A DNA stretch of 64,000 nt from Psychrobacter immobilis (GTDB lineage Bacteria > Pseudomonadota > Gammaproteobacteria > Pseudomonadales > Moraxellaceae): contig NZ_CAJGZJ010000003.1 of the NCBI RefSeq assembly GCF_904846225.1, positions 186,001-250,000 of the forward strand, in the 5' to 3' direction. Of the stretch, positions 9,801 through 17,102 are shown piece after piece. The notes beneath the pieces were generated by a model, which saw nothing but the letters and a program-made list of their open reading frames with translations, had not been told where the DNA came from and ran no database searches. The number at the start of each line of letters is the position of its first letter. Within the stretch, counting starts at the first letter, position 1. A program made the translations under genes and the position numbers.

Positions 9801-10552
9801 TTTGAGATATCAGGCAGTTTATGCAGTAACGATAGCGACTCTTTTGCCATACTACTGTCATTACCAGTCATCATTGTCTTGAGATCATCAACGGTCAAGG
9901 TACGCTGGGTCTGAGGATTGAAAAATCGAATCGTTTCAATTTCGTCATCGAACAAATCTAGACGCAGCGGAAATGGTTGACCCATTGCAAAGATGTCAAT
10001 GATGCTACCACGTACGGCAAATTCACCTGGCTCAAAAACATTTTCTACGGCTCGGTAACCTGCCTTTGCCAGTAGCTCACGCTGCGGATTGATATCGAAC
10101 CGATCACCAACGCTTAAATCAAAATGTTGCCCAATCAACCAGCTTGGCGGTGCTACACGATGCATCAATGCCTGTACCGAGATTAGCAGTACGCCAGACG
10201 TTGGCATATCCGTTAATAGATTGATACGCTCGCTGACGATATCTTGATGCGGTGACAGCTCATCATAAGTCAGTGTCTCCCAATCAGGAAACACATAGGC
10301 ATCCACACCGCAAAACGCCAATTCTGTCTCTATCTGATTAAGCTGATTTTGGTCGCGCGTCACTACGACTTTGAGACGGTCAGCCACCTCCCATATTGGG
10401 GCTTGCATCAAACTTGCCAGCCACAAACTACTGACCGCACCGTGCACAGGGGCAAGCCAACGCCTCTGTGCATTTTGGATAGGAAATAACTGCTGGTTAA
10501 TAGGGTCAAACGCGTCAGTCAGAGCAGTGATAGGCATAAAGGATAGGATCAA
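6833..10552 (-). CDS. mfd: Transcription-repair coupling factor Mfd
   Basis: The product has 1239 residues (E. coli 1148). In order it has a UvrB-like N-terminal module, then a CarD-like RNA-polymerase-interacting domain (about residues 555-620, around VVHIEHGIGRYHGL). The translocase follows, with Walker A GDVGFGKT near residue 715 and DEEHRFGV near 816, then the C-terminal TRCF domain. Mfd pushes stalled RNA polymerase off lesions and recruits UvrA. The extra length lies in the N-terminal half, around residues 230-450, where the sequence is poorly conserved. A start five codons later (MPITAL) is equally possible. Confidence 0.96.
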   Translation of the reverse strand: MILSFMPITALTDAFDPINQQLFPIQNAQRRWLAPVHGAVSSLWLASLMQAPIWEVADRLKVVVTRDQNQLNQIETELAFCGVDAYVFPDWETLTYDELSPHQDIVSERINLLTDMPTSGVLLISVQALMHRVAPPSWLIGQHFDLSVGDRFDINPQRELLAKAGYRAVENVFEPGEFAVRGSIIDIFAMGQPFPLRLDLFDDEIETIRFFNPQTQRTLTVDDLKTMMTGNDSSMAKESLSLLHKLPDISKPIQQFQILPAKEFPLDEGRETFRTNFATMFPNVSSRKFELHKDVMAGIASSGLEYYQPLFFDSKDWETESSLFSYLPSDALFITDELIHEKQADYWSQIQRRYEERRHDIDKPIVAPELLYLLSNILNEHLNHYPRIILSARNELSTMNDVAAMDSEDASLAHLTPNKQQGLVTLSAQEPPQLAVNHQKSEPLTELLDFLNIQAQTATPVLVVAETAGRREILIELFKGKIDVKAYDSFEEFLAADKTYGFNDNNLPQVGLTVAPIERGVYVPERLVLISETQLFGRQVLQTRRHRQSGVSEEFLVKSVTEITEGSPVVHIEHGIGRYHGLITLDVGDGEQEFIHLKYADDASIYVPVANLQMINRYSGGDPALAPLHKIGSGKWDRAKQKALEQIHDVAAELLNMQARREAKVGIHFKIDSSQYELFSSQFAFEETPDQANAIHAVMADMRQNQPMDRLICGDVGFGKTEVAMRAAFIAVSAGYQVAVLVPTTLLAGQHEDNFRDRFADWPVRVETLSRFGGKKHQDTVLADLAAGKVDIVIGTHKLLQPDVKFSNLGLMIVDEEHRFGVRHKERIKAIQTDVDSMSMTATPIPRTLNMALSGMRDMSIIATPPARRLAIKTFVMQKTEALMKEAILRELLRGGQVYLLHNDVASIERMAETIRELVPEARVGVAHGQMHERQLEQVMQQFYHKKFNVLICSTIIETGIDVPNANTIIIERADKFGLAQLHQLRGRVGRSHHQAYCYLLVPSIKGLKGDAKRRLHAIERANTLGAGFMLASEDLEIRGAGEILGKQQSGNMQAIGFSLYMDMLERATKAIKAGKEPDLSTPLSLTSEINLHSSALIPEEYLHDVHQRLLFYKRISNADDKEALTDIRTEMIDRFGTLPDQTKQLFAIHGIRLQAEPLKINKIDANTSSMTLEFAPDTPVDALAIIKLIQTDGQRYRMNGASGIRYQDATKLATSQQRVSVIQELLRYFSEHMVKELA

Positions 10553-10694
10553 CGTTAAGAGTCAGATGACTATTATACGAATATTTCAGCAATTACCAAA
10601 ATTTATGCCGTAACGGTTTGTCACTTAATGCTATCTCTGGCGTTTTTGAAAAGACATAAGCAATAAAAGCGATATAAACCACTTTACAAAATAC

Positions 10695-10724
10695 AAAAAC
10701 CCCAACGATTAAGCTGAGGTTTTT
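10695..10724 (-). terminator. Intrinsic terminator after the rraA-like gene
   Basis: The arms AAAACCCCAAC (10696-10706) and GCTGAGGTTTT (10713-10723) pair at 9 of 11 positions around a 6-nt loop. The T run falls on the minus-strand side. It lies 25 bp from the rraA-like stop codon. Confidence 0.65.
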
Positions 10725-10747
10725 GATTTCTATTCATTAAGTCGATT

Positions 10748-11281
10748 TTAGATTAATGGATTGCCACTAGCGATAATGCCGTTATTGTCTGCGTAGACAA
10801 ACATGCCTGAGATTAACGTTAAATCACCAAAGCTGATTTCGATATCTGTTTGTCCTTCATCACGACGATTTGACTTGCGCGGGATACAGCCTAATGCTTT
10901 CACTCCAATATCCATTTTTGCCATATCATCGACATCACGAACACAACCATAAATGATGACTCCTGCCCAGCCATTATCTACGGCTGACTGCGCAATCATA
11001 TCGCCTAAGAGCGCACAACGCATAGAACCACCGCCATCGACCACCAGTACCTTGCCATTATCATTTTTATCTTTGCCATTGCTATTTAGCAAGGACTTGA
11101 CGCAGCTATTATCTTCAAAGCATTTCACTGTCACAATTTCGCCGCAAAAACTGTCTTTACCACCAAAGCTATAAAACGATTTTCCTTCAATATTGGGCAA
11201 ACATACCTGCGATTCAGGATTGGCATCCAATAAATCACACGTTATAAAGCGCTCTTTAGTCATCGTTGCTGATTCTGGCAT
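10748..11281 (-). CDS. rraA: RraA-family protein (RNase E regulator / 4-hydroxy-4-methyl-2-oxoglutarate aldolase fold)
   Basis: The product has 177 residues. Family hallmarks are the N-terminal TCDLLDANPE, the central VDGGGSMRCALLGDMIAQ, and GVIIYGCVRDVDDM followed by ALGCIPRKS. E. coli RraA inhibits RNase E, while related proteins are metal-dependent aldolases; the two cannot be separated by eye. An 8-10 residue Asp/Lys/Asn-rich loop (GKDKNDNGK) before the VDGGG strand looks like a small local insertion. GGAA lies 7 nt before the ATG. Confidence 0.85.
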   Translation of the reverse strand: MPESATMTKERFITCDLLDANPESQVCLPNIEGKSFYSFGGKDSFCGEIVTVKCFEDNSCVKSLLNSNGKDKNDNGKVLVVDGGGSMRCALLGDMIAQSAVDNGWAGVIIYGCVRDVDDMAKMDIGVKALGCIPRKSNRRDEGQTDIEISFGDLTLISGMFVYADNNGIIASGNPLI

Positions 11282-11398
11282 GATTAGATTCCTTGTTTTT
11301 TATTATTGAATGTTTATTTCAGCTTTATATTGCTTATCAATTATTGCTTAGGCTATTTAATAATTAAAAATTATCACGGATGACAGTCAATGCACCAC

Positions 11399-12100
11399 TT
11401 AATTTTTTACTCTAGTCATCGTAAGCATCTGCTTATTTTCTATAATATTCGCCTTTTTATTCATAGGCTCCGTACGATACTTGCTACGCTCATAGATATC
11501 ATGAGCACTCATCGCCATGGCAATGGCCACACGCTTGGCAGAAATAGGATGCAACGATAATGACTCTGATACTAAAGGTGAGATAAGCTGAAACGCTTTT
11601 TGACCAATACTCTCAAGTGGACGACCTTTATGCTTACCCAATAATAATGAAGGACGGAAAATAACGAGCTGCATAAAATCCAGTGCCAAAATAGATTGCT
11701 CAGTTTCTGCTTTTACCCGATTATATAAAAATCGACTGTCAATATCGGCATTCATTGAGGACAATAAAAAGAAGTTTTCAACACCTTTGTCCTGACAAAG
11801 TTTGGCAAAATTTACATTATAATCATGATCAATTTTTCGAAACGCCTCACTACTACCCGCCTGCTTTTTTGTGGTACCAAGACAACTAAAAGCATCTGTC
11901 TTTTTATCAACGCCAACGCTTGCAAATATTTCAGTTAAGTTGTCAAAATCATTGACCTGATAAAAACGCATACTGGTATTAATATAGCGCGGTGGACGCC
12001 GTGCAATCACAATCAACGTGTCATAAAGCTCGCTCAGCTGCTTAACAAGATGTTGCCCTACCAATCCTGTCGCACCAATTATAATTGCTTTTCGCTGCAT
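11399..12100 (-). CDS. NAD(P)-binding Rossmann-fold oxidoreductase / epimerase-like protein
   Basis: The product has 233 residues. The N-terminus is a clear dinucleotide-binding motif, AIIIGATGLVGQHLVKQL. Later features are CLGTTKKQAGSSEAF, FFLLSSMNAD and YNRVKAETE, which resemble the atypical short-chain dehydrogenase group that includes HTATIP2/TIP30-like proteins. The usual YxxxK is represented by YNRVK. No substrate can be assigned. It is a single gene; the spacer to rpsT holds the rpsT promoter. Confidence 0.7.
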   Translation of the reverse strand: MQRKAIIIGATGLVGQHLVKQLSELYDTLIVIARRPPRYINTSMRFYQVNDFDNLTEIFASVGVDKKTDAFSCLGTTKKQAGSSEAFRKIDHDYNVNFAKLCQDKGVENFFLLSSMNADIDSRFLYNRVKAETEQSILALDFMQLVIFRPSLLLGKHKGRPLESIGQKAFQLISPLVSESLSLHPISAKRVAIAMAMSAHDIYERSKYRTEPMNKKANIIENKQMLTMTRVKN

Positions 12101-12411
12101 ATCCTATCCACTTATATACTGTTGGAAAATTTATGATGATAAAAAATGGTGTTATTAGAAGACCATCGCTTTAGTATCATACCTAAATTAATGACTAACT
12201 GACGTTATTCTATCTGATTTATTGTAAGAGATTTTATCAATGGCACACTTGCTAGGATAATGAGAGATGACTTTAGTACTTTAATAGACCAAAATTTATC
12301 ATAAAAAATAACTTCTTTGAGCATTAACTGTCAAATATATTGTCCTGAGCGTAATAATTTGCTAAGATAACCGGCTTCATACGTCAATGCTGTTTAATTA
12401 TTCCAAATGGC

Positions 12412-12439
12412 TTTGGCGCTTGCGATGATCTGTTAGTAT
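12412..12439 (+). promoter_or_regulatory. Probable rpsT promoter (extended -10)
   Basis: TTTGGC (12412-12417) lies 16 bp before TAGTAT (12434-12439). That -10 is preceded by TG at 12431-12432, an extended -10 element. Transcription would start about 120 nt before rpsT and include the leader hairpin. Confidence 0.4.
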
Positions 12440-12464
12440 TAGAGGCTTTAATATTAGACATCGA

Positions 12465-12503
12465 CATCATGTTTGATGAGACGGCTACTCATTAAACATG
12501 ATG
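12465..12503 (+). promoter_or_regulatory. Long hairpin in the rpsT leader
   Basis: CATCATGTTT (12465-12474) pairs perfectly with AAACATGATG (12494-12503). Inside it ATGAG (12476-12480) pairs with CTCAT (12488-12492), leaving a 7-nt loop acggcta and one G-T apposition. The next bases are not a T run, so this is a leader structure rather than a terminator. Ribosomal protein S20 is known to be autoregulated in other bacteria, so a control role is reasonable. Confidence 0.55.
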
Positions 12504-12567
12504 GTTAAACCCTTTATTGTTGAAATCAACATTCATATTTTTATCTGTCTTTATCAAGGAGATACGC

Positions 12568-12834
12568 GTGGCTAATACTGCACAAGCTCGTAAACGCGCC
12601 CGTCAAAACACCAAACGTCGTCAGAACTCTGCGTCACAACGCTCTATGGTTCGTACTTACTTAAAACGTGTTGATGCGGCTATCGCAGCTAAAGATTATG
12701 ACGCGGCTACCGAAGCTTACAAAAAAGCGGTACCAGTTCTTGATCGTATGGCTGACAAAGGTATTATTCATAAGAATAAAGCTGCTCGTCGTAAGAGCCG
12801 CCTAAACAAAACAATCAAAGGCTTACAAGCTTAA
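12568..12834 (+). CDS. rpsT: 30S ribosomal protein S20
   Basis: The product has 88 residues, Lys/Arg/Ala-rich, beginning [18 protein letters not shown] and ending KGLQA. This is the three-helix S20 protein that binds 16S rRNA early in 30S assembly. The start is GTG at 12568, supported by AAGGAG at 12556-12561 and by family alignment. The longer in-frame extension to 12517 is not family-like. A non-ATG start fits the weak initiation known for rpsT in enterobacteria. It is monocistronic, with a structured leader and its own terminator. Confidence 0.96.
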   Translation: MANTAQARKRARQNTKRRQNSASQRSMVRTYLKRVDAAIAAKDYDAATEAYKKAVPVLDRMADKGIIHKNKAARRKSRLNKTIKGLQA

Positions 12835-12880
12835 GATTGGTAACGTTTAGACCGCATCCCGCCTTTATAGCGTGATGACT

Positions 12881-12922
12881 AAAACCTTGTCACTGGTTCT
12901 AATACTAGGGCAAGGTTTTTTT
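12881..12922 (+). terminator. rpsT terminator
   Basis: AAAACCTTG (12881-12889) pairs with CAAGGTTTT (12911-12919) and a T run follows to 12922. The loop is 21 nt, long but with a clear T tract. Confidence 0.75.
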
Positions 12923-12969
12923 ATGTGTTCAAAAAAGGAATAGTGAAACAGTAATGACACTTCGTATGT

Positions 12970-13007
12970 TAGGGCGTGTCCCTAATCTAAGTCTCTTAAA
13001 ATTGGCG
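12970..13007. repeat. Solo end of the TAGGGCGTGTC element family
   Basis: TAGGGCGTGTC begins at 12970 and is followed by a CTTAAAAT stretch, like the end at 28619. No matching inverted end is visible before the next gene, so this is a remnant. It touches the 3' end of the histidine phosphatase gene. Confidence 0.5.
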
Positions 13008-13844
13008 TTACAACCATTTTATGTCTGTCGGTAATAACAGTTTACTGGTATGAAAGCCCGCTGCACGGTAACCGTCTAATAAGGAGCTTATCGGACGAAT
13101 GTATACCTCACCGCGCCATACAAAATGTGCGTTAGCCTGCTCAAAAGGCTTATCATCAAACCATAAAAACACCCCTTCCATCATCTTTGGCCAATCATTC
13201 CAATCAATCTCAACCACATCAAACATCACCGCTAGAAATGCAGACAGTAAAGTATCATGGCTGACAGCGAGCATTAAGTGACCATGCTGGGGCTGATGTT
13301 GATAAAAAAGCGCTAAAATATCGAGGCCACCTTGATAAGCGTTTTTAGTGCCTTCAAGATTGCCTTGTAAGAATCGATTGATAAAATTGAGGACACCAAT
13401 TTCTTTGAATATTGGGTTAGCAATTTCCGGTTCAATGACCAAGCTACCAGGCTCAACCAACAACGATTGGTGTGCGATATCACGTTGCAGCCCGGCCCCT
13501 TCCTGCATCAGCTGCGCAGTATCGATACAGCGCATAATCGGACTTGAGATACTATCGACATCGAGCGAATATGGTAAATATTCTGCCAGCCAACGTCCCC
13601 AAGATTTCGCCAGTATCCGACCTTTGGGTGTCAGGGGTAACTGATAACTGGCAAAACCATTACCATCAGATCGCTCACGTAAAGAATGTCTGGTAAATAG
13701 AATCAACCGTTTATTTTCGGGCAATAAGTTGACTGATGAAATCATACTATCGGGCAGGTGTGAGGGTGCTGGCATACTTGAAAGATGACTTGCACGCTTT
13801 TCAGCAGATGTTTTTGATAAGGTATTGTTAGGATCTTGGCTCAT
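13008..13844 (-). CDS. Histidine phosphatase superfamily protein
   Basis: The product is 278 residues from ATG 13844; the open frame extends to a TTG at 13883. The catalytic RH motif is LILFTRHSLRER. A second conserved Arg is in SSPIMRCIDTAQ, and the distal His is in LAVSHDTLLSAFL, the standard layout of the phosphoglycerate-mutase-like fold. Such proteins use a phosphohistidine intermediate on small phosphorylated molecules or phosphoproteins; the substrate is unknown. The first 55 residues are Ser/Pro-rich and unlike the family. It is transcribed toward the solo repeat end. Confidence 0.8.
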   Translation of the reverse strand: MSQDPNNTLSKTSAEKRASHLSSMPAPSHLPDSMISSVNLLPENKRLILFTRHSLRERSDGNGFASYQLPLTPKGRILAKSWGRWLAEYLPYSLDVDSISSPIMRCIDTAQLMQEGAGLQRDIAHQSLLVEPGSLVIEPEIANPIFKEIGVLNFINRFLQGNLEGTKNAYQGGLDILALFYQHQPQHGHLMLAVSHDTLLSAFLAVMFDVVEIDWNDWPKMMEGVFLWFDDKPFEQANAHFVWRGEVYIRPISSLLDGYRAAGFHTSKLLLPTDIKWL

Positions 13845-13960
13845 AGCAATCAGCGTAGCAGATTTTTTAGTAGGAATGGACAAAATATAAATTCAGTTGC
13901 AATATAGCTATAATTGGTTTTAGATAAAAGAGATACCACTATTATCACGCGCTACTGAGA

Positions 13961-14011
13961 TAAATTTTGCTTGCTTGCTGTAGCTAGCAGACAGAGGCGG
14001 CGCAAAATTTA
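13961..14011. repeat. Palindromic element copy P1 (core inverted)
   Basis: The outer arms TAAATTTTGC (13961-13970) and GCAAAATTTA (14002-14011) are perfectly complementary. Between them is the shared core, here reading CTTGCTTGCTG - tagctag - CAGACAGAGGC, the reverse complement of copies P2 and P3. Weaker pairing extends outward (GCGCTACTGAG on the left; ACCCGAGTAGCATTAG on the right). The tail ATCGACTATAT near 14053 is shared with P2. It lies 150 bp downstream of the metallophosphoesterase gene in a gap that holds nothing else recognised (13845-14161). Confidence 0.7.
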
Positions 14012-14161
14012 CCCGAGTAGCATTAGTAGCACTGTATCTATTTTATAGTGGATCGACTATATGAGCTAGTTTGTTGAAAGCTTAGTCTGCTAAAAAAGAG
14101 TGATTATTACCAGAAACTTTATGATGCTAATAGCAAAGATATTTACATTGATCAAGCTCAT

Positions 14162-14959
14162 CTAATCAATCTCAATCACTTTATCCCATGCAAACGCTAA
14201 AGACGTACTGCTTACCTCATTGGGATAAGCGCGAGGGTTGACAATCACACGGGTGTTTCCAATACGATAATCAAACGCTTCGTGGGTATGGCCATGTACC
14301 CAAAGTGTCGGTGCCCAATCCTCATGCATCCATCCAGACAAATCACTGACAAAAGCGGCATTACTTGGCAGATCAGCATATTTCTCAGACACGGATAACG
14401 GGCTGATACTATGATGGCTCATCACGATGGTTTTTTTGCCCAGCTCTTTTGCACTTATTAATGCCTGCTGAAGCCATTGTCGCTGCTGAGTATGGATTTT
14501 CATCGATACCTCAGGTGAGAACAGCTCGCTACCTGCATAGATTTGCTGATAGTCACGCATAAAACGTCCGGCAACAGCCATAGTGTCATCATTGGCTTGA
14601 TACTGATAATCCGTCCACAGTGTACAGCCTAAAATTCGTACGTCACCAATATCAATATGTCGACACTGTAGTACTTTAACGCCTTGCTTTGACGCTTCAT
14701 CATAATTATCCCAAGTTGCTAATTGCTTATCAAAATCCAGCACATTTTCGTTAAAGTACTCATGATTGCCTGATATAGTAATCAAAGGTACTTGTAGACG
14801 CGCTGCTTGTTCTTGCAGCCAAGGCATACCCATATCACTGTTGGCAGTGTCTCCTGCTACCAACACCACGTCTGCGTCAGTTTTAGGGATATGTCCTATA
14901 GGATGTGATTGACGGGCGTAGCTATCGATGTGTAAGTCACTTAAAATCTGTAATTTCAT
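14162..14959 (-). CDS. Calcineurin-like metallophosphoesterase
   Basis: The product is 265 residues from ATG 14959. The dimetal-site motifs come in family order: SDLHID near the N-terminus, VAGDTANSD, ISGNHEYF, MSHHSISP, and WVHGHTHEAFDY near the end. Together they supply the Asp, Asn and His ligands of a phosphoesterase. The substrate is undetermined; relatives hydrolyse phosphodiesters or phosphomonoesters in the cytoplasm. No signal peptide is present. It is a single gene, followed by palindromic element P1. Confidence 0.85.
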   Translation of the reverse strand: MKLQILSDLHIDSYARQSHPIGHIPKTDADVVLVAGDTANSDMGMPWLQEQAARLQVPLITISGNHEYFNENVLDFDKQLATWDNYDEASKQGVKVLQCRHIDIGDVRILGCTLWTDYQYQANDDTMAVAGRFMRDYQQIYAGSELFSPEVSMKIHTQQRQWLQQALISAKELGKKTIVMSHHSISPLSVSEKYADLPSNAAFVSDLSGWMHEDWAPTLWVHGHTHEAFDYRIGNTRVIVNPRAYPNEVSSTSLAFAWDKVIEID

Positions 14960-15134
14960 ATTATCCAATATTGTCCAATCATACTGTTTTAAAAAACCTG
15001 AGTCGCCTAAAAACTAAGCGGAAGTACTATCTCTAGTAGACCAAGCAGGTTTGACAAACCCAATCGTAATTTTTGTGTTGGGTATAAACACAAGTTTAAA
15101 TAGTGTAGCACTTTTTTTGCTGCCCACAAAAAGT

Positions 15135-15163
15135 AAAAAGACAGCGCGCTAGGCTGTCTTTTT
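15135..15163 (-). terminator. Terminator of the rpsA-ihfB-lapA-pyrF group
   Basis: The perfect arms AAAAAGACAGC (15135-15145) and GCTGTCTTTTT (15153-15163) have a 7-nt loop and A/T runs on both sides. They lie 34 bp after the pyrF stop codon. Confidence 0.85.
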
Positions 15164-15196
15164 ATCATTATATCGCTATGAGAACCTAGATAGGTT

Positions 15197-15895
15197 TCAG
15201 ATACTTTGAAGTATGTTCTGTAATTTAGCAGCAGGGTCTGAGGCTTGCGTAATCGAACGGCCAATCACCAAATAATCAGAGCCATCCTTCAATGCCTGCT
15301 TGGGAGTACAAATACGCTTTTGATCATCAACATTGTCTTCTAACAATCGAATGCCTGGGGTTACGAGCTTGAAGTCTTGACCGCATAATGATTTAAGTGC
15401 TTTGGCTTCTTTGGCTGAGCAAACGACGCCATCAAGGCCTGCTTGCTTGGTTAATTGTGCCAATCGACTGACTTGGGTATCTAGACCATCAGTAATACCC
15501 GTTTGCATCAGTGCCTCATTATCCATAGAGGTTAATACAGTCACTGCTATCAGTAACGTCTCAAAATTGCTATCTAATAAGCGCTGTTTTGATAACGACA
15601 TCGCCTCCAAACCTGCGCTTGCATGGACGTTAACCATCCATACACCAAGCTCAGCCGCAGCTAAGACAGCTTGCGCGGTTGTATTAGGAATATCATGGAA
15701 TTTTAAGTCCAGAAATACATCAAAATTACGCTGATGCAACGCCTTGACGATCTCAGGTCCACAGCGAGTAAATAGCTCTTTACCCACTTTTAATCGACAC
15801 GACGATGGATCTAATTGATCAGCCAGTGCTAGAGAAGCGTTCATAGTCATATTATCTAAAGCGACTATAACAGGAGAATTCGTTACGTTATTCAT
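15197..15895 (-). CDS. pyrF: Orotidine-5'-phosphate decarboxylase
   Basis: The product has 232 residues, typical for the class I bacterial enzyme. The catalytic DxKxxD motif is present in [12 protein letters not shown]. The phosphate-binding [14 protein letters not shown] and the C-terminal [11 protein letters not shown] complete the TIM barrel. It makes UMP from OMP in the last step of pyrimidine synthesis. It follows lapA by 79 bp on the same strand. In enterobacteria lapB lies between lapA and pyrF; here it does not. Confidence 0.96.
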   Translation of the reverse strand: MNNVTNSPVIVALDNMTMNASLALADQLDPSSCRLKVGKELFTRCGPEIVKALHQRNFDVFLDLKFHDIPNTTAQAVLAAAELGVWMVNVHASAGLEAMSLSKQRLLDSNFETLLIAVTVLTSMDNEALMQTGITDGLDTQVSRLAQLTKQAGLDGVVCSAKEAKALKSLCGQDFKLVTPGIRLLEDNVDDQKRICTPKQALKDGSDYLVIGRSITQASDPAAKLQNILQSI

Positions 15896-15974
15896 GGTTT
15901 TGCCATTTTGAGATTAAAATTATTAAAACAGTAAGTAAATAGCTTGGTCGGTCGCAAACCTATTGATTGCTACT

Positions 15975-16382
15975 CTAGTCTCGCTTGTGCTTAGAGAGAA
16001 CCCCTTCTTTTTGCACATTCACCGCTGCTGTATCTTGTACAGTAGGGACTGTAGAACCATAAACGGATTCTTCTATCGTCGGTGAATTCGCTTGACGATC
16101 AATGACGACGTTGGCTTGTGTTAATTGTTGTTGCAAATTGGCATTTGCTTTTTTTAGGCTCGAAATTTCCCACTTATTCTGTAACACACGGAATATCAGC
16201 AAGGCCAATAAAATACCAATAACAATACCAAGTACGAGGCAGAGAATCAGCAGCAGCCCTAAATTCATTGTTGGGGCTTGCGAGAATAATAAATTCACTC
16301 CAACTTCGGTATTGTTGGCCAGTACTAAACCAAGCGCATAAGCAAAACTTAAGAACAATAGGACAAAAAGTAAAAATCTCAT
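15975..16382 (-). CDS. lapA: LapA-domain inner-membrane protein (DUF1049)
   Basis: The product has 135 residues with two transmembrane segments (about 3-23 and 42-66). They are separated by a short loop (NNTEVGVNLLFSQAP), then a basic, coiled-coil-prone stretch (about 68-100) and a polar tail. This is the LapA/YciS layout, a protein linked to lipopolysaccharide assembly. The position between ihfB and pyrF supports the call. The partner gene lapB is not next to it. The tail after residue 100 is longer than usual. Confidence 0.85.
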   Translation of the reverse strand: MRFLLFVLLFLSFAYALGLVLANNTEVGVNLLFSQAPTMNLGLLLILCLVLGIVIGILLALLIFRVLQNKWEISSLKKANANLQQQLTQANVVIDRQANSPTIEESVYGSTVPTVQDTAAVNVQKEGVLSKHKRD

Positions 16383-16491
16383 GAGCGGTATACCTCGATT
16401 TGGAGTGTCGTTAGCGACAACATGCTATTAGAACGTAGCTCGTAAATTATGTCATTGAAAAGATTATTTGAGCAATATTTAAGAACGGCTA

Positions 16492-16797
16492 TTAATTGTT
16501 TGCAACTTTATCATTAACTGCTTCACGGAGCGCTTTACCGGGCTTAAAATGTGGAATTGCCTTGGCAGGTACTGGTACGCTTTCCCCCGTTTTAGGATTG
16601 CGCCCCGTGCGAGCACGGCGATGATGTAAACAAAAACTGCCAAATCCACGAACCTCTACCCGACCATCATTGGCTAAAGTATGGGTCATGAGAGTTAATA
16701 TTTCACGCACTGCGTCATCGACCACGGTATCAGTCATAGTGTCACAGTTCGCACTCAAATTACTAATAAATTCAGACTTGTTAATTGCTTGCTGCAT
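16492..16797 (-). CDS. ihfB: Integration host factor subunit beta
   Basis: The product has 101 residues of the HU/IHF family. Diagnostic segments are VEVRGFGSFCLHHRRARTGR, then NPKTGESV with the intercalating proline, and IPHFKPGKALRE. With IhfA it bends DNA sharply and acts in transcription, recombination and replication. AAGG precedes the ATG. Immediate linkage to rpsA upstream and lapA downstream is the conserved gammaproteobacterial order and argues for IhfB rather than HU or IhfA. Confidence 0.93.
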   Translation of the reverse strand: MQQAINKSEFISNLSANCDTMTDTVVDDAVREILTLMTHTLANDGRVEVRGFGSFCLHHRRARTGRNPKTGESVPVPAKAIPHFKPGKALREAVNDKVANN

Positions 16798-17044
16798 TAT
16801 TACGCTTGCCTTATTGATTAATGGATAAGATGAGCATGAATTAGACCGTTACTTTTAAGGCACTATATTCATTAGGGTAAAAAACCCAATGATTAAGTCC
16901 ATATCGTTGTCTTGAATAAGCCATAATTCACATCTCGTTACTCAATGTTGCAAATGATAGCGGATATTATAGTAAATGAAAACAAGAGTTTGCCTCTTTT
17001 GGCACAAACTTTATTGATTGATAGCAAACTCAAAGTTTAGTCAT

Positions 17045-17073
17045 AAAAAAAAGCGACCGGAGTCGCTTTTTTT
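17045..17073 (-). terminator. Terminator after rpsA
   Basis: The stem GCGAC/GTCGC is extended by A8 and T7 tracts (17045-17073) around a CGGA loop, 30 bp after the rpsA stop. It would separate rpsA from ihfB transcription, at least partly. Confidence 0.85.
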
Positions 17074-17102
17074 ATATTACTTCTATATCAATAATCTTCA
17101 GC

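Noticed and set aside
15007..15264. 85-residue minus-strand frame overlapping the pyrF 3' end
   Set aside because: It runs across the pyrF terminator and into pyrF in another frame, with no ribosome-binding site or recognisable protein.
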